Positions 33,375 through 42,150 of a DNA stretch of 64,000 nt are shown here, in pieces. The stretch covers positions 16,081-80,080 of the forward strand of contig CAPAOL010000004.1 in assembly GCA_948579315.1 (NCBI GenBank), read 5' to 3'. The DNA comes from an uncultured Phocaeicola sp. (GTDB lineage Bacteria > Bacteroidota > Bacteroidia > Bacteroidales > Bacteroidaceae). A program made the translations under genes and the position numbers. Each line of letters begins with the position of its first letter. Within the stretch, counting starts at the first letter, position 1. A model generated the notes under the pieces. The model had not been told where the DNA came from. It was given only the letters and a program-made list of their open reading frames with translations, and did no database searches.

Positions 33375-36300
33375 TTAGAAGTTAAGTTTTAAATTAAGAC
33401 CAAAGCTGCGTGAGGTAGGCAGTGCAAACATATCTACACCTTGTATTCCATTACCTGTACCTGCCGATACATCCGGATCCATCGGGGCGTCTTTATGGAA
33501 GAAAAACAGGTTGCGGCCGATGATGGCTGCTGTCAGGTTCTTGCCTGCACCCAGCAAGTTACGGAAGGTATAACCGAAAGTCACTTCACGAAGACGTATA
33601 TTGGTAGCATCATAAACATAGTTTTCCACAGCGTATGGACTGTTGAAGTTGTTGTTACCGGTGGTACGATAGTACTTGTCGGCATCAAATTTTACTCCGT
33701 CCACTGTAATACCGCCGGCATCACGGGCTTCACCTGAACGTTTCGATACGCCCCATCCGTCCAAGGCGGCTTCGGTCATACTAATCACTTTTCCACCGAA
33801 TTTAGCATCAATTAGGAACGATAGTGAGAAGTCTTTGTAGCGGAATGTGTTTGTCCATCCCATATTTACTTTGGCATTCATATTGCCTGCGTATTCCAGT
33901 TCGTCCATAGAATCACCACTTACGATAGGCTCTCCTTTTTCGTTTTGCAAGGGTTTGCCGTTTTCATCACGCATCAGATGACGTACATACAGATCTCCGT
34001 AGTGGCCGCCTTCTTTCAATATAACTTTTGCACCTCCGAAATCGGTCAATGTCAGTCCGTTGGGAAGGTCATCTACCAATTCTTTGATTTTATTATCATT
34101 ATAAGAGAAGTTCAGGTTGGTACTCCAGCTGAAGTTGTCAGTGAACTGCTCGTACCATCCGATATTGAATTCAAAGCCTTTGTTTTCTACATTACCGGCG
34201 TTTACATAACGGTTTCTCAAGCCTGATTCGTAAGGAGCCGCAACGGAGAAGAACTGATTTTTAGTGTTGGTTTTATAATAAGTCAGGTTGATATTCAGTC
34301 GGTTCTGTAAGAATGTACCGTCAAAACCAATTTCTAAAGAATGGGTTTTTTCCGGCTTCAATGTTCTGAATGGAGCTTTGTCGGGGGGAGTGATGGCACC
34401 TTGAGAACCTAGAGAATAGAGCAGATTACTCATGAATACAGGTACGTCATTACCTACGATAGAATAGCTTGCACGGAATTTGAACAAATCAATGTTCTTA
34501 CCCATATCTACAAATTTGTTCAGCAGGACACTACCTCCAAAAGAGGGATAAAAGAATGAACAGCTTTCTGTGAAAGCCAATGCCGAAGACCAGTCATTAC
34601 GTGCTGATATATCAAGGAATATGCCTTCACGGTAACCGAGTTGTGCGGTGGCGAATACTGAGTTCAGCCGTTTTTGGGTCATCCAGTTGTCATCTTTGCC
34701 TACGGTGGACATATTGCCATAATAGTTGTTCGGAGTAAAGATGTTCGGATAAAAAATGTTTCCGGAACCGGGCTGTGAGAACTGGGAACCCTCGCCCCAT
34801 AGGTCTACATGAGAGGTTTTGGTTTTTGTAAAACTGGAACCTGCGGTAGCGGATAGAGAAAAATCATTGAATGTATGGTTGTAGCTTACTAAAACATCGC
34901 CATAAAGTTGGTCGCTGAAATAGCGGTTGTCTTTCATGCGTCCCATCGGATAAAGGTTTCCTACGCTGGATGCGTAAGCATTGTGTACCCAGTGTTCTTC
35001 TCCTCTTTCGTAACGCATACGTCCTTGGATATTCAGATCCGGAGTAATGTTCCATTTGATGCTTCCGCCGAATTCATAGCGGTTACGGTCGGTGATAGGG
35101 GTCTGTCTGTTCAACATCCAATATGGATTACCGAATTGCTGTTGTTGTGTATTTGTCCAGTTTTGGACATAGCAGCCTCTTGCGGGATCATATACCTCGA
35201 AGTTCTCTTTATAGCCATTCCAGTCTTCTCCTCTAGGGAAGAGATAAACACCGGTCAGCGGATTCCATAAGTAACCGGCAGCTGCCTGATTGGTGATGTG
35301 CTGGTTGGTAAACTTGGCCGTGAAATCAATATGAATGTCTTTCAGAATATTGAAACCTACTTTTGAATTCAAATTGTGGCTTCGGTAGTCATTCTGGGGA
35401 GTGATGCCTTGTGAATAGACATTGGCATAGGAAAAATAAGATTGGATATTTTCATTGCCTCCGCTTAAGGAGATGGAGTTATTCGTTGTAAATCCGGTAC
35501 GGAAGAATTTTTTTGCATAGTTTGGAGCTTTGCTGCTTAGTTTCTCACCCCAGCTGAAAGTACCGTTGTCGCTCATTCCATAAGTAGTCTGGAATTCGGG
35601 TAGCACCATTGGGCTCTCCATCGTGGTGTTGCTGGATACATTAACGGAAACTTTACCCGACTGTGCTGATTTGGTGGTAATCATAATGGCGCCATTGGCT
35701 GCTACCGCACCATAAAGCGCTGCTGCCGATGCACCTTTCAGCAAAGTGATTTGGGCGATGTCGTCCGGATTGATTGTAGACATGGCGTCACCACCGTCTC
35801 GCTGGCCTCCGTAGTTGCTGTCTACTTGTGAGTTGGTGATATTCATCATGACAGGAACTCCGTCTACTACTACTAACGGTTGGTTGTTACCGCTGATGGA
35901 CTTATTGCCACGGAACAGAATCTTGGAAGAACCGCCGGCTCCGGTTGAGTTCGGTGTGATCATCATACCGGCACTTTTACCTTGCAGGGAGTTAATCATA
36001 TTGACGCTCTTGATGTCATTAACGTCTTTACCTCCTACTGTTTGCGCAGAATAGGTCAGTGTTTCGGATTGGCGTTTAATACCCATTGCCGTTACTACGA
36101 CTTCACCCAGTGTTTCTGTATCCGATGCCATTTTTACGTTGATTACTGTACGTCCGTTTACAGGTTCCTCTATGGTTTTCATACTTAAATAGGAGAATAC
36201 CAGAATGTCTTTGTCACCGGCTTGCAGGGTATACTTTCCGTCGAGGTCGGTCACTGTTCCGATAGTTGTACCTTTAATTAATACGTTTGCGCCGATCAGA

Positions 36301-36416
36301 GGTTCGTTAGCGTCTTTATCTATTACAGTACCGCTGACTGTATGCGTTTGTGCATACAATGCTGTTACAAACACTCCCAATAGGAATGTCAGGAAAAAAG
36401 TAAAAATTCGTCTCAT
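33375..36416 (-). CDS. SusC/RagA-family TonB-linked outer-membrane transporter
   Basis: 1013-residue outer-membrane transporter. Signal peptide to about residue 22, carboxypeptidase-regulatory-like domain (HTVSGTVIDKDANEPLIGANVLIKGT), TonB box region LGEVVVTAMGIKRQ, plug domain with GGSSKILFRGNKSISGNNQPLVVVDGVPVMMN and LLKGASAAALYGAVAANGAIMITTK, then a long beta-barrel ending FGLNLKLNF with the terminal Phe that the BAM complex recognises. It has no STN domain, so direct FecR signalling is not expected. It works with the SusD-like protein downstream. The divergent ECF sigma gene 320 bp away is the only regulator nearby. Confidence 0.94.
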   Translation of the reverse strand: MRRIFTFFLTFLLGVFVTALYAQTHTVSGTVIDKDANEPLIGANVLIKGTTIGTVTDLDGKYTLQAGDKDILVFSYLSMKTIEEPVNGRTVINVKMASDTETLGEVVVTAMGIKRQSETLTYSAQTVGGKDVNDIKSVNMINSLQGKSAGMMITPNSTGAGGSSKILFRGNKSISGNNQPLVVVDGVPVMMNITNSQVDSNYGGQRDGGDAMSTINPDDIAQITLLKGASAAALYGAVAANGAIMITTKSAQSGKVSVNVSSNTTMESPMVLPEFQTTYGMSDNGTFSWGEKLSSKAPNYAKKFFRTGFTTNNSISLSGGNENIQSYFSYANVYSQGITPQNDYRSHNLNSKVGFNILKDIHIDFTAKFTNQHITNQAAAGYLWNPLTGVYLFPRGEDWNGYKENFEVYDPARGCYVQNWTNTQQQQFGNPYWMLNRQTPITDRNRYEFGGSIKWNITPDLNIQGRMRYERGEEHWVHNAYASSVGNLYPMGRMKDNRYFSDQLYGDVLVSYNHTFNDFSLSATAGSSFTKTKTSHVDLWGEGSQFSQPGSGNIFYPNIFTPNNYYGNMSTVGKDDNWMTQKRLNSVFATAQLGYREGIFLDISARNDWSSALAFTESCSFFYPSFGGSVLLNKFVDMGKNIDLFKFRASYSIVGNDVPVFMSNLLYSLGSQGAITPPDKAPFRTLKPEKTHSLEIGFDGTFLQNRLNINLTYYKTNTKNQFFSVAAPYESGLRNRYVNAGNVENKGFEFNIGWYEQFTDNFSWSTNLNFSYNDNKIKELVDDLPNGLTLTDFGGAKVILKEGGHYGDLYVRHLMRDENGKPLQNEKGEPIVSGDSMDELEYAGNMNAKVNMGWTNTFRYKDFSLSFLIDAKFGGKVISMTEAALDGWGVSKRSGEARDAGGITVDGVKFDADKYYRTTGNNNFNSPYAVENYVYDATNIRLREVTFGYTFRNLLGAGKNLTAAIIGRNLFFFHKDAPMDPDVSAGTGNGIQGVDMFALPTSRSFGLNLKLNF

Positions 36417-36736
36417 AAGGTTAGATTTTGAGGTTCGTTCTTAATTAGATTTTTGTTTTCAGATTAAATAATAGGTTTGTTGATAATTGGGCATGTTTAC
36501 CCAATGGGTTTGATTTGATAGTTTTTCGCATAGGCATTCAGTTTAAGGTTAACTTATCAAGGTTTATTTATTAAGGTTTCTGTTAATCTCTCTTTAAGTC
36601 GGTCAACATTATTAATACAAATATCATAACCGGGTTACTAAACAAAAACTTATATTTTTTGTATTTTATCTCATTCTTGTTTTCTTATTTTGAAATAAAT
36701 ACTTATGTTTGTGTAACCTTAAATTAAAAATGACCT
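36417..36736. promoter_or_regulatory. 320-bp divergent control region between SusC and ECF sigma genes
   Basis: AT-rich and gene-free. On the plus strand TATGTTTG (36704-36711) is a good -7 box for the ECF sigma gene, without a clear -33 at standard spacing. No TAnnTTTG box is seen for the SusC side, which fits use of an alternative sigma factor there. A small hairpin ATTGGG/CCCAAT (36486-36505, 8-nt loop) would sit about 70 nt upstream of the SusC ATG, in its probable mRNA leader. Confidence 0.5.
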
Positions 36737-37282
36737 ATGAACCTTAATGATAACCGCTTAATTATTAAAACCTTGAAGTCGGGAGATCAAAAAGTATTTT
36801 CCCTGGTTTATGCTTCTTATTACAAGCCGCTATGTTTGTTTTGTTCCTCGTATGTTTCTCTTGAAGAGGCTGAAGAGATAGTGCAGGATTTGATGATGTA
36901 TGTGTGGGAAAAACGTGAGTTGCTGGTAGAGGACTTGTCGCTGAAATCTTTCTTATTTACCAGTGTCAGGAACAGGGCATTGAATTCAATCACCCGTTCC
37001 CATATTACCCGTCAGGTATATGAAGAATATCAGAGCCAACAGTTGAAATCTCTGCCGGCATTGGATTCTTGTTATGGCACGGAGTTGTTTAATACCTATA
37101 TGGAAGCCCTTCATTCTCTTCCTAAAGAACTGCAAAGAGTATATGTTATGAGTCGGTATAAACAACTGACCCATAAAGAAATTGCTGACAAGCTGGAGGT
37201 GTCGGTGCAGACTGTCAATTATCGGATAGGCAAAGCTCTTCAGTTTTTTCGTATTAGATTGAAAGATTTTTGCCTAGAATAG
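36737..37282 (+). CDS. ECF-type sigma factor without adjacent anti-sigma gene
   Basis: 181-residue ECF sigma factor. Region 2: FSLVYASYYKPLCLFCSSYVSLEEAEEIVQDLMMYVWEKRELL, then SLKSFLFTSVRNRALNSITR. Region 4: HSLPKELQRVYVMSRYKQLTHKEIADKLEVSVQTVNYRIGKALQFF. It is transcribed away from the SusC/SusD genes, and no FecR-like gene lies within the window on this side. Its last 29 bp overlap the 3' end of convergent purN, so the two transcripts are antisense at their ends. It plausibly activates the SusC/SusD pair, but a cognate regulator must be encoded elsewhere or be absent. Confidence 0.93.
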   Translation: MNLNDNRLIIKTLKSGDQKVFSLVYASYYKPLCLFCSSYVSLEEAEEIVQDLMMYVWEKRELLVEDLSLKSFLFTSVRNRALNSITRSHITRQVYEEYQSQQLKSLPALDSCYGTELFNTYMEALHSLPKELQRVYVMSRYKQLTHKEIADKLEVSVQTVNYRIGKALQFFRIRLKDFCLE

Positions 37283-37832
37283 TCGCTTCAATCACCCGAG
37301 GGAAATATTCGTATTCCAACTGGTGCACCCGTATTGCCAATGTATCTGGCGTGTCAGTGGGCAATACCGGACAGGTGGCTTGGAAAATGGTATTTCCTTC
37401 ATCATATCGTTCATTTATATAATGGATGGTGATGCCGCTTTCCTTTTCATGGGAAGCTATGACAGCTTGGTGCACGCGGGAACCGTACATACCTTTACCA
37501 CCGAACTTGGGAAGGAGGGCCGGATGAATATTTACTATTTTATTCGGATAATCATGCAAAATGGCATCAGGTACTTTCAAGAGGAAGCCTGCCAGTACAA
37601 TAAAGTCAATATGATATTGGTGCAGTATTTCCAGTGCTTTCCCGTCGGCAAAGTCTTGGGCTGTGAGGATAAGTGACGGAACACTCAGTCTTTCAGCTCG
37701 CTTGAGTACACCGGCCTGTGCTTTGTTGACGATAACCAATGCTACTTCAGCTGTTCTTTTCTCTAAAAAATACCGAATAATTCTTTCAGCATTCGTGCCT
37801 TCTCCTGAAGCTAAAATTGCGATTTTCTTCAT
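37254..37832 (-). CDS. purN: phosphoribosylglycinamide formyltransferase (GAR transformylase)
   Basis: 192-residue enzyme of purine synthesis that transfers the formyl group of 10-formyltetrahydrofolate to GAR. It starts KKIAILASGEGTNAERIIRYF (phosphate loop), and contains FIVLAGFLLKVPDAI, the catalytic Asn-His region VNIHPALLPKFGGKGMYG, and ITIHYINERYDEGNTIFQ with the catalytic Asp. Length and motifs match PurN. An ATG eight codons upstream exists but adds unlike sequence. The 3' end overlaps the convergent ECF sigma gene by 29 bp, and no hairpin separates the pair. The acpP promoter lies divergently upstream. Confidence 0.95.
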   Translation of the reverse strand: MKKIAILASGEGTNAERIIRYFLEKRTAEVALVIVNKAQAGVLKRAERLSVPSLILTAQDFADGKALEILHQYHIDFIVLAGFLLKVPDAILHDYPNKIVNIHPALLPKFGGKGMYGSRVHQAVIASHEKESGITIHYINERYDEGNTIFQATCPVLPTDTPDTLAIRVHQLEYEYFPRVIEATILGKNLSI

Positions 37833-37900
37833 GATGTTCTCTATTTTGGTGCACATAAAACAAAAAAATGTGCAAAATTCTGCATTTATTTGCCTGAATA

Positions 37901-37932
37901 TTTGCTCAGCCCAAGAAATATTTATTCCTTTG
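37901..37932 (+). promoter_or_regulatory. acpP: acpP-fabF-rnc promoter
   Basis: TTTG (37901-37904), a 20-bp spacer and TTCCTTTG (37925-37932), a near-consensus -33/-7 pair, 53 bp before the acpP ATG. Confidence 0.65.
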
Positions 37933-37984
37933 CAACCGCAAAGAAAATAAAATAATTCAATTTATTAACTAAAAAATTAAAGTT

Positions 37985-38221
37985 ATGTCTGAAATTGCAT
38001 CAAGAGTAAAAGCTATTATCGTTGATAAATTAGGTGTAGAAGAATCAGAAGTTACAACAGAAGCAAGCTTCACTAACGATCTGGGCGCAGATTCACTGGA
38101 TACTGTAGAACTGATTATGGAATTCGAAAAAGAATTCGGTATTTCTATTCCTGATGATCAAGCTGAGAAAATTGGTACAGTAGGTGACGCCGTTTCTTAT
38201 ATCGAAGCTAACGCTAAGTAA
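37985..38221 (+). CDS. acpP: acyl carrier protein
   Basis: 78-residue acidic four-helix carrier of fatty-acid intermediates. The phosphopantetheine attachment site is the Ser in DLGADSLDTVELIM, and helix III region FGISIPDDQAEKIGTVGDAV is canonical. It is modified by holo-ACP synthase and serves FabF next door. It precedes fabF by 18 bp in the usual acpP-fabF-rnc order. The strong promoter and AT-rich leader fit a highly expressed gene. The same pool of acyl-ACP would feed the LpxL-like acyltransferase of the LPS region. Confidence 0.98.
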   Translation: MSEIASRVKAIIVDKLGVEESEVTTEASFTNDLGADSLDTVELIMEFEKEFGISIPDDQAEKIGTVGDAVSYIEANAK

Positions 38222-38239
38222 TTATCCTTATTTTATAAT

Positions 38240-39505
38240 ATGGAATTAAAAAGAGTAGTAGTAACAGGTCTTGGTGCTCTTACTCCTGTAGGTAACAATG
38301 TTGCAGAAACATGGGACAACCTGGTGAAGGGGGTAAGCGGGGCAGGACCTATTACTCATTTCGATGCGTCTAAATTCAAGACTCATTTTGCATGCGAAGT
38401 GAAAAATTTCAATGGAACTGATTACATTGACCGTAAAGAACTTCGCAAAATGGATCTGTATACACAGTATGCCATTGCAGCTGCTAAAGAAGCGGTGGAG
38501 GATTCTGGAATGGACCTCGAAAAAGAAGATTTGAATAGAATAGGTGTAATTTACGGTGTAGGTATCGGAGGTATTCATACTTTTGAAGAGGAAGTAGCTA
38601 ATTATACACTGAATAAAGATACTGTCGGACCGAAATTCAACCCATTCTTCATCCCCAAAATGATAGCTGATATTGCATCGGGACAGATCTCTATCATGTA
38701 TGGTTTCCACGGTCCTAACTTCACAACAACTTCTGCCTGTGCATCTTCATCAAATGCTATTGCCGATGCATTTAACTATATCCGTTTGGGTAAAGCAAAT
38801 GTAATTGTGGCAGGTGGTGCGGAAGCTGCTATTTTTGAAGCTGGTTTGGGCGGTTTTAACGCTATGCATGCTTTGTCTACCCGTAATGATGATCCGGAAC
38901 GTGCATCCCGCCCGTTTAGTGCAAGCCGTGATGGCTTTGTGATGGGTGAAGGCGCAGGCTGTCTGATTTTGGAAGAATTGGAACATGCAAAAGCACGTGG
39001 TGCCAAGATTTATGCGGAACTTGCCGGTGTAGGCGCTTCTGCCGACGCTTATCACTTGACAGCTTCTCATCCGGAAGGATTAGGCGCTAAACTGGTGATG
39101 TTGAACGCATTGGAAGATGCGGAATTGAAACCGGAAGATATTGATTATATCAATGTACATGGAACTTCAACTCCTGTAGGTGATGTTTCAGAAGTGAAAG
39201 CTATTAAGGATGTATTTGGAGATCACGCTTATAAACTGAATATCAGCTCTACTAAGTCTATGACAGGACACTTGTTGGGTGCTGCCGGTGCGGTAGAAGC
39301 TATTGCCAGTGTATTGGCTGTGAAGAATGACATTGTTCCGCCCACTATCAACCATGAGGAAGGTGATAATGATGAAAACATTGATTATAACTTGAACTTC
39401 ACGTTCAACGAAGCTCAGAAACGTACAGTAAACGCTGCATTGAGCAATACCTTCGGTTTTGGTGGACATAATGCATGTGTAATCGTAAAAAAATATGCTG
39501 AATAA
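38240..39505 (+). CDS. fabF: beta-ketoacyl-ACP synthase II
   Basis: 421-residue condensing enzyme that elongates acyl-ACP with malonyl-ACP in type II fatty-acid synthesis. It starts LKRVVVTGLGALTPVGNNVAETW. The catalytic Cys is in TTSACASSSNAIADAF, the two His are in NVHGTSTPVGD and STKSMTGHLLGAAGAVEA, and the C-terminal SNTFGFGGHNACVIVKKY is conserved. It forms a homodimer in the cytoplasm. It is co-transcribed with acpP and rnc; the rnc GTG starts 2 bp after its stop. Confidence 0.98.
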   Translation: MELKRVVVTGLGALTPVGNNVAETWDNLVKGVSGAGPITHFDASKFKTHFACEVKNFNGTDYIDRKELRKMDLYTQYAIAAAKEAVEDSGMDLEKEDLNRIGVIYGVGIGGIHTFEEEVANYTLNKDTVGPKFNPFFIPKMIADIASGQISIMYGFHGPNFTTTSACASSSNAIADAFNYIRLGKANVIVAGGAEAAIFEAGLGGFNAMHALSTRNDDPERASRPFSASRDGFVMGEGAGCLILEELEHAKARGAKIYAELAGVGASADAYHLTASHPEGLGAKLVMLNALEDAELKPEDIDYINVHGTSTPVGDVSEVKAIKDVFGDHAYKLNISSTKSMTGHLLGAAGAVEAIASVLAVKNDIVPPTINHEEGDNDENIDYNLNFTFNEAQKRTVNAALSNTFGFGGHNACVIVKKYAE

Positions 39506-39507
39506 TC

Positions 39508-40434
39508 GTGTTTAGCAATATAAAGGATAGGATAAGACTTCTTTTTCGTAAGGATAGGGAGTCTTATCTTCGTTTTTATAAGATGCTTGGATTCTATCCC
39601 AAAGACATTAGCATCTACGAACAGGCTTTGCTTCACAAATCTTTATCAGTGAAGTCTGAAAAGGGGCGTTTGCTTAATAATGAGCGTTTGGAATTCTTGG
39701 GGGATGCTATTTTGGATGCTGTGGTGGCAGATATTGTTTACAAAAGGTTTGAAGGAAAGCGTGAGGGTTTTCTCACGAATACCCGCTCTAAAATAGTGCA
39801 GCGTGAAACATTGAATCGTTTGGCTATAGAGATTGGTTTGGATAAGCTGATCAAGTATACGGCCCGCCAGTCTTCTCATAACAGCTATATGTGCGGCAAT
39901 GCATTCGAAGCATTGGTAGGTGCTATTTATCTAGACAGGGGATATCGTGCCTGTAAATATTTCATGGAGCATCGTATTATTGGGCCTTATATAAATTTGG
40001 AGAAGATTTCCCGTAAGGAGGTAAACTTTAAATCCAAGTTGATAGAATGGAGCCAGAAAAATCGTTTTGAGGTTACCTTTGAGCTGATAACCCAATCACA
40101 TGATCAGGGATATAATCCGACTTTCGAGAGTGAAGTTCTGGTGGAAGGTATTTCGGGAGGAAAAGGAACCGGTTATTCTAAAAAAGAGTCTCAGCAAATG
40201 GCTGCGCGTGTGGCTTTGGGAAAAATAAAGAATGATTCCGGCTTTATTGAATGTATTTTTGCGGCTAAGACTGCCCGTGAGTTGCCTCAGGAGGAGGTAA
40301 CGGTTTCTGATAGTAAGCCTTCAGACAGTGGGGCCGTTACTCCGGATCTTTCTTTGGAGGAGATTAAGAAAACGGATGTGGTCGAGCAGATAATCAGTGA
40401 AGCGGAAGAAAAGGCTTTTAAGGAAAACGCTTAG
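39508..40434 (+). CDS. rnc: ribonuclease III with extended C-terminus
   Basis: 308-residue double-strand-specific endoribonuclease for rRNA and mRNA processing. GTG start 2 bp after fabF. The nuclease domain (about residues 20-165) has the signature NERLEFLGDAILDAVVADIVY and the late acidic pair around NAFEALVGAIYLDRGY. A dsRNA-binding domain (about 170-245) follows, with NFKSKLIEWSQKN and GYSKKESQQMAARVALGKI. The last 60 residues are acidic, Ser/Glu-rich and apparently disordered, and they are absent from the roughly 226-residue enterobacterial enzyme; such tails occur in Bacteroidales. It ends before a strong hairpin. Confidence 0.96.
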   Translation: MFSNIKDRIRLLFRKDRESYLRFYKMLGFYPKDISIYEQALLHKSLSVKSEKGRLLNNERLEFLGDAILDAVVADIVYKRFEGKREGFLTNTRSKIVQRETLNRLAIEIGLDKLIKYTARQSSHNSYMCGNAFEALVGAIYLDRGYRACKYFMEHRIIGPYINLEKISRKEVNFKSKLIEWSQKNRFEVTFELITQSHDQGYNPTFESEVLVEGISGGKGTGYSKKESQQMAARVALGKIKNDSGFIECIFAAKTARELPQEEVTVSDSKPSDSGAVTPDLSLEEIKKTDVVEQIISEAEEKAFKENA

Positions 40435-40520
40435 CGGATTTTATCGATATTGTTTATAATTTATTAATTGGCTATTCCGGTGGTTTTGGGTATGTCCGGC
40501 AGGAATACATAATACATTGG

Positions 40521-40561
40521 AATATGCCCGATTACATCAAGAAAATGTAGTCGGGCATATT
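40521..40561. terminator. bidirectional hairpin between rnc and sulfatase
   Basis: 17-bp stem, arms 40521-40537 (AATATGCCCGATTACAT) and 40545-40561, with one G-U type mismatch and a 7-nt loop. It lies midway between convergent rnc and the leftward polysaccharide utilisation locus. Confidence 0.82.
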
Positions 40562-40578
40562 TCATATACTGACGGGAA

Positions 40579-42132
40579 TTAGATTTCATCAGGCCATGGG
40601 CAGGGTTTTCCTGTGGCTTTGAATGTGGGACGTTGTCCTCCTGTTGCTCGCAAATAGTTCCCTAATTCCTTGGAGAGCCGTTTTACGATGCCGGGATGTT
40701 GCTTTGCTACATCATTTTTTTCACTGATATCATTTGGTATGTTGAAAAGTTCTTTTTTACCGGTTTCATAATAATAGACCAGTTTCCATTCGTCTTTGCG
40801 GATAGAGCAGTCCAGATTGATGCCTGGTCCGTCATTACCCCAGATATTAGGGAAATTCCATACCAGTGCGCGTCCTTTGGACGGGTCTCCTGTACCTTTC
40901 AGCAGGGGCATAAAGCTGATACCGTCTATAGGGTTGACTGTCTTATAGTTTGTGATACCCGCCATTTCAAGTATGGTAGGATAAAAATCTTCAATTATAA
41001 GATATTTGTCACAACGAGTATTCGGGGTGACTACTCCGGGCCAGCTTACAATCATTGGTTCGCGTATTCCTCCTTCATATAAGGAGCCTTTGCCACTATT
41101 GAGAGGAGCGTTTTGAGTGTGAATTTGTCCGTCGCGCCATCCGGGTTCGGCAGCTAGCCCTCCGTTGTCACTCATAAAAATAATAACAGTATTATCTGCT
41201 TCATCATTTTTTTCCAACCAGTTCATCAAATCCCCCAGACTTTTATCCATTCCTTCAATTAAGGATGCATATGCGGCTTCTTTGTCACTAAGTCCTTTTT
41301 TAATATACTTGGGGAAGAAGCGCATATCTTTGTCAACAGGAATGTGGATGGCATAATGTGCCATATATAGATAAAAAGGTTGATTGTACTTTTTTGCTTT
41401 GTCCAATGCTTTGATGGCTTCTTGTGTCAGGGCTTCTGTTGCAAATATACCTGTTCCCCAATAATCTTCCAAGCCGGGGATGGCCATTAGTGAATAGGGC
41501 TTTCCATCGCGGGTGTGCCCGTAGTTCTGTTCGCTCAGATAAGTAGCCAGACCACCGGCGGCATGTCCGGCTATGTTTACTTCAAACCCCCAATGGGTAG
41601 GGTTCTCTCCCGGTGTGTCAATAGAACCGAAATGAGCTTTTCCGCAGTGGATGGTATGATAACCGTTCTGTCTGAGTAACTCAACGAAAGAAGTGCCGAC
41701 AAAGGTATTGGGCGTTCCTGTTACTTGGCTGACTCCGTTGTAGTTCCAGTCTGGCAATTCTATTGTATTGCTTGGTCTGTCGGTAGCTTTGTTTTTTTCA
41801 AGTGTCCAGTTTGTTACACGATGTCGGGTGTTGTTAGCACCCGTTATCAGACTGCAACGGGTAGCGGAACTGATATTGCAGGCGTATGCTTGTGTGAACA
41901 TCATCCCTTTCTTAGCCAGACGTTCCATATTGGGAGTTTCGTAGGCTTCATTATAATGTGTTTTCTGTGTCCAGAAAGGTAAGGATGTATCTTGCCAACC
42001 CATGTCGTCCACCATAAATAAGATGATATTGGGACGTTGTTGGGTTGTTTCTGAAGACATTTTTTCTTTTGCTTGCGTCGAGATTCCTGTTAAGGAAGCG
42101 AGAGCGAAAGATACAAGTAGTTTTTTATTCAT
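40579..42132 (-). CDS. S-type sulfatase (S1 family)
   Basis: 517-residue secreted or periplasmic sulfatase. Signal peptide to about residue 21. The metal-binding pair D42-D43 is in IILFMVDDMGWQDTSLPFW. The formylglycine motif is S88-S-A-T-R92, so the active residue is a serine that needs the anaerobic sulfatase-maturating enzyme (anSME), which is not encoded here. The distal metal site is FMSDNGGLAAEPGWRDG. It removes sulfate from a glycan before glycosidases act. The gene is the last of the locus and starts 18 bp after the GH36-like gene. The subfamily and the sulfated sugar position are not evident; HYNEAYETPNMERLA resembles galactose/GalNAc-type sulfatases only loosely. Confidence 0.93.
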   Translation of the reverse strand: MNKKLLVSFALASLTGISTQAKEKMSSETTQQRPNIILFMVDDMGWQDTSLPFWTQKTHYNEAYETPNMERLAKKGMMFTQAYACNISSATRCSLITGANNTRHRVTNWTLEKNKATDRPSNTIELPDWNYNGVSQVTGTPNTFVGTSFVELLRQNGYHTIHCGKAHFGSIDTPGENPTHWGFEVNIAGHAAGGLATYLSEQNYGHTRDGKPYSLMAIPGLEDYWGTGIFATEALTQEAIKALDKAKKYNQPFYLYMAHYAIHIPVDKDMRFFPKYIKKGLSDKEAAYASLIEGMDKSLGDLMNWLEKNDEADNTVIIFMSDNGGLAAEPGWRDGQIHTQNAPLNSGKGSLYEGGIREPMIVSWPGVVTPNTRCDKYLIIEDFYPTILEMAGITNYKTVNPIDGISFMPLLKGTGDPSKGRALVWNFPNIWGNDGPGINLDCSIRKDEWKLVYYYETGKKELFNIPNDISEKNDVAKQHPGIVKRLSKELGNYLRATGGQRPTFKATGKPCPWPDEI

Positions 42133-42150
42133 ATCGGCTAGTTTTATAAG

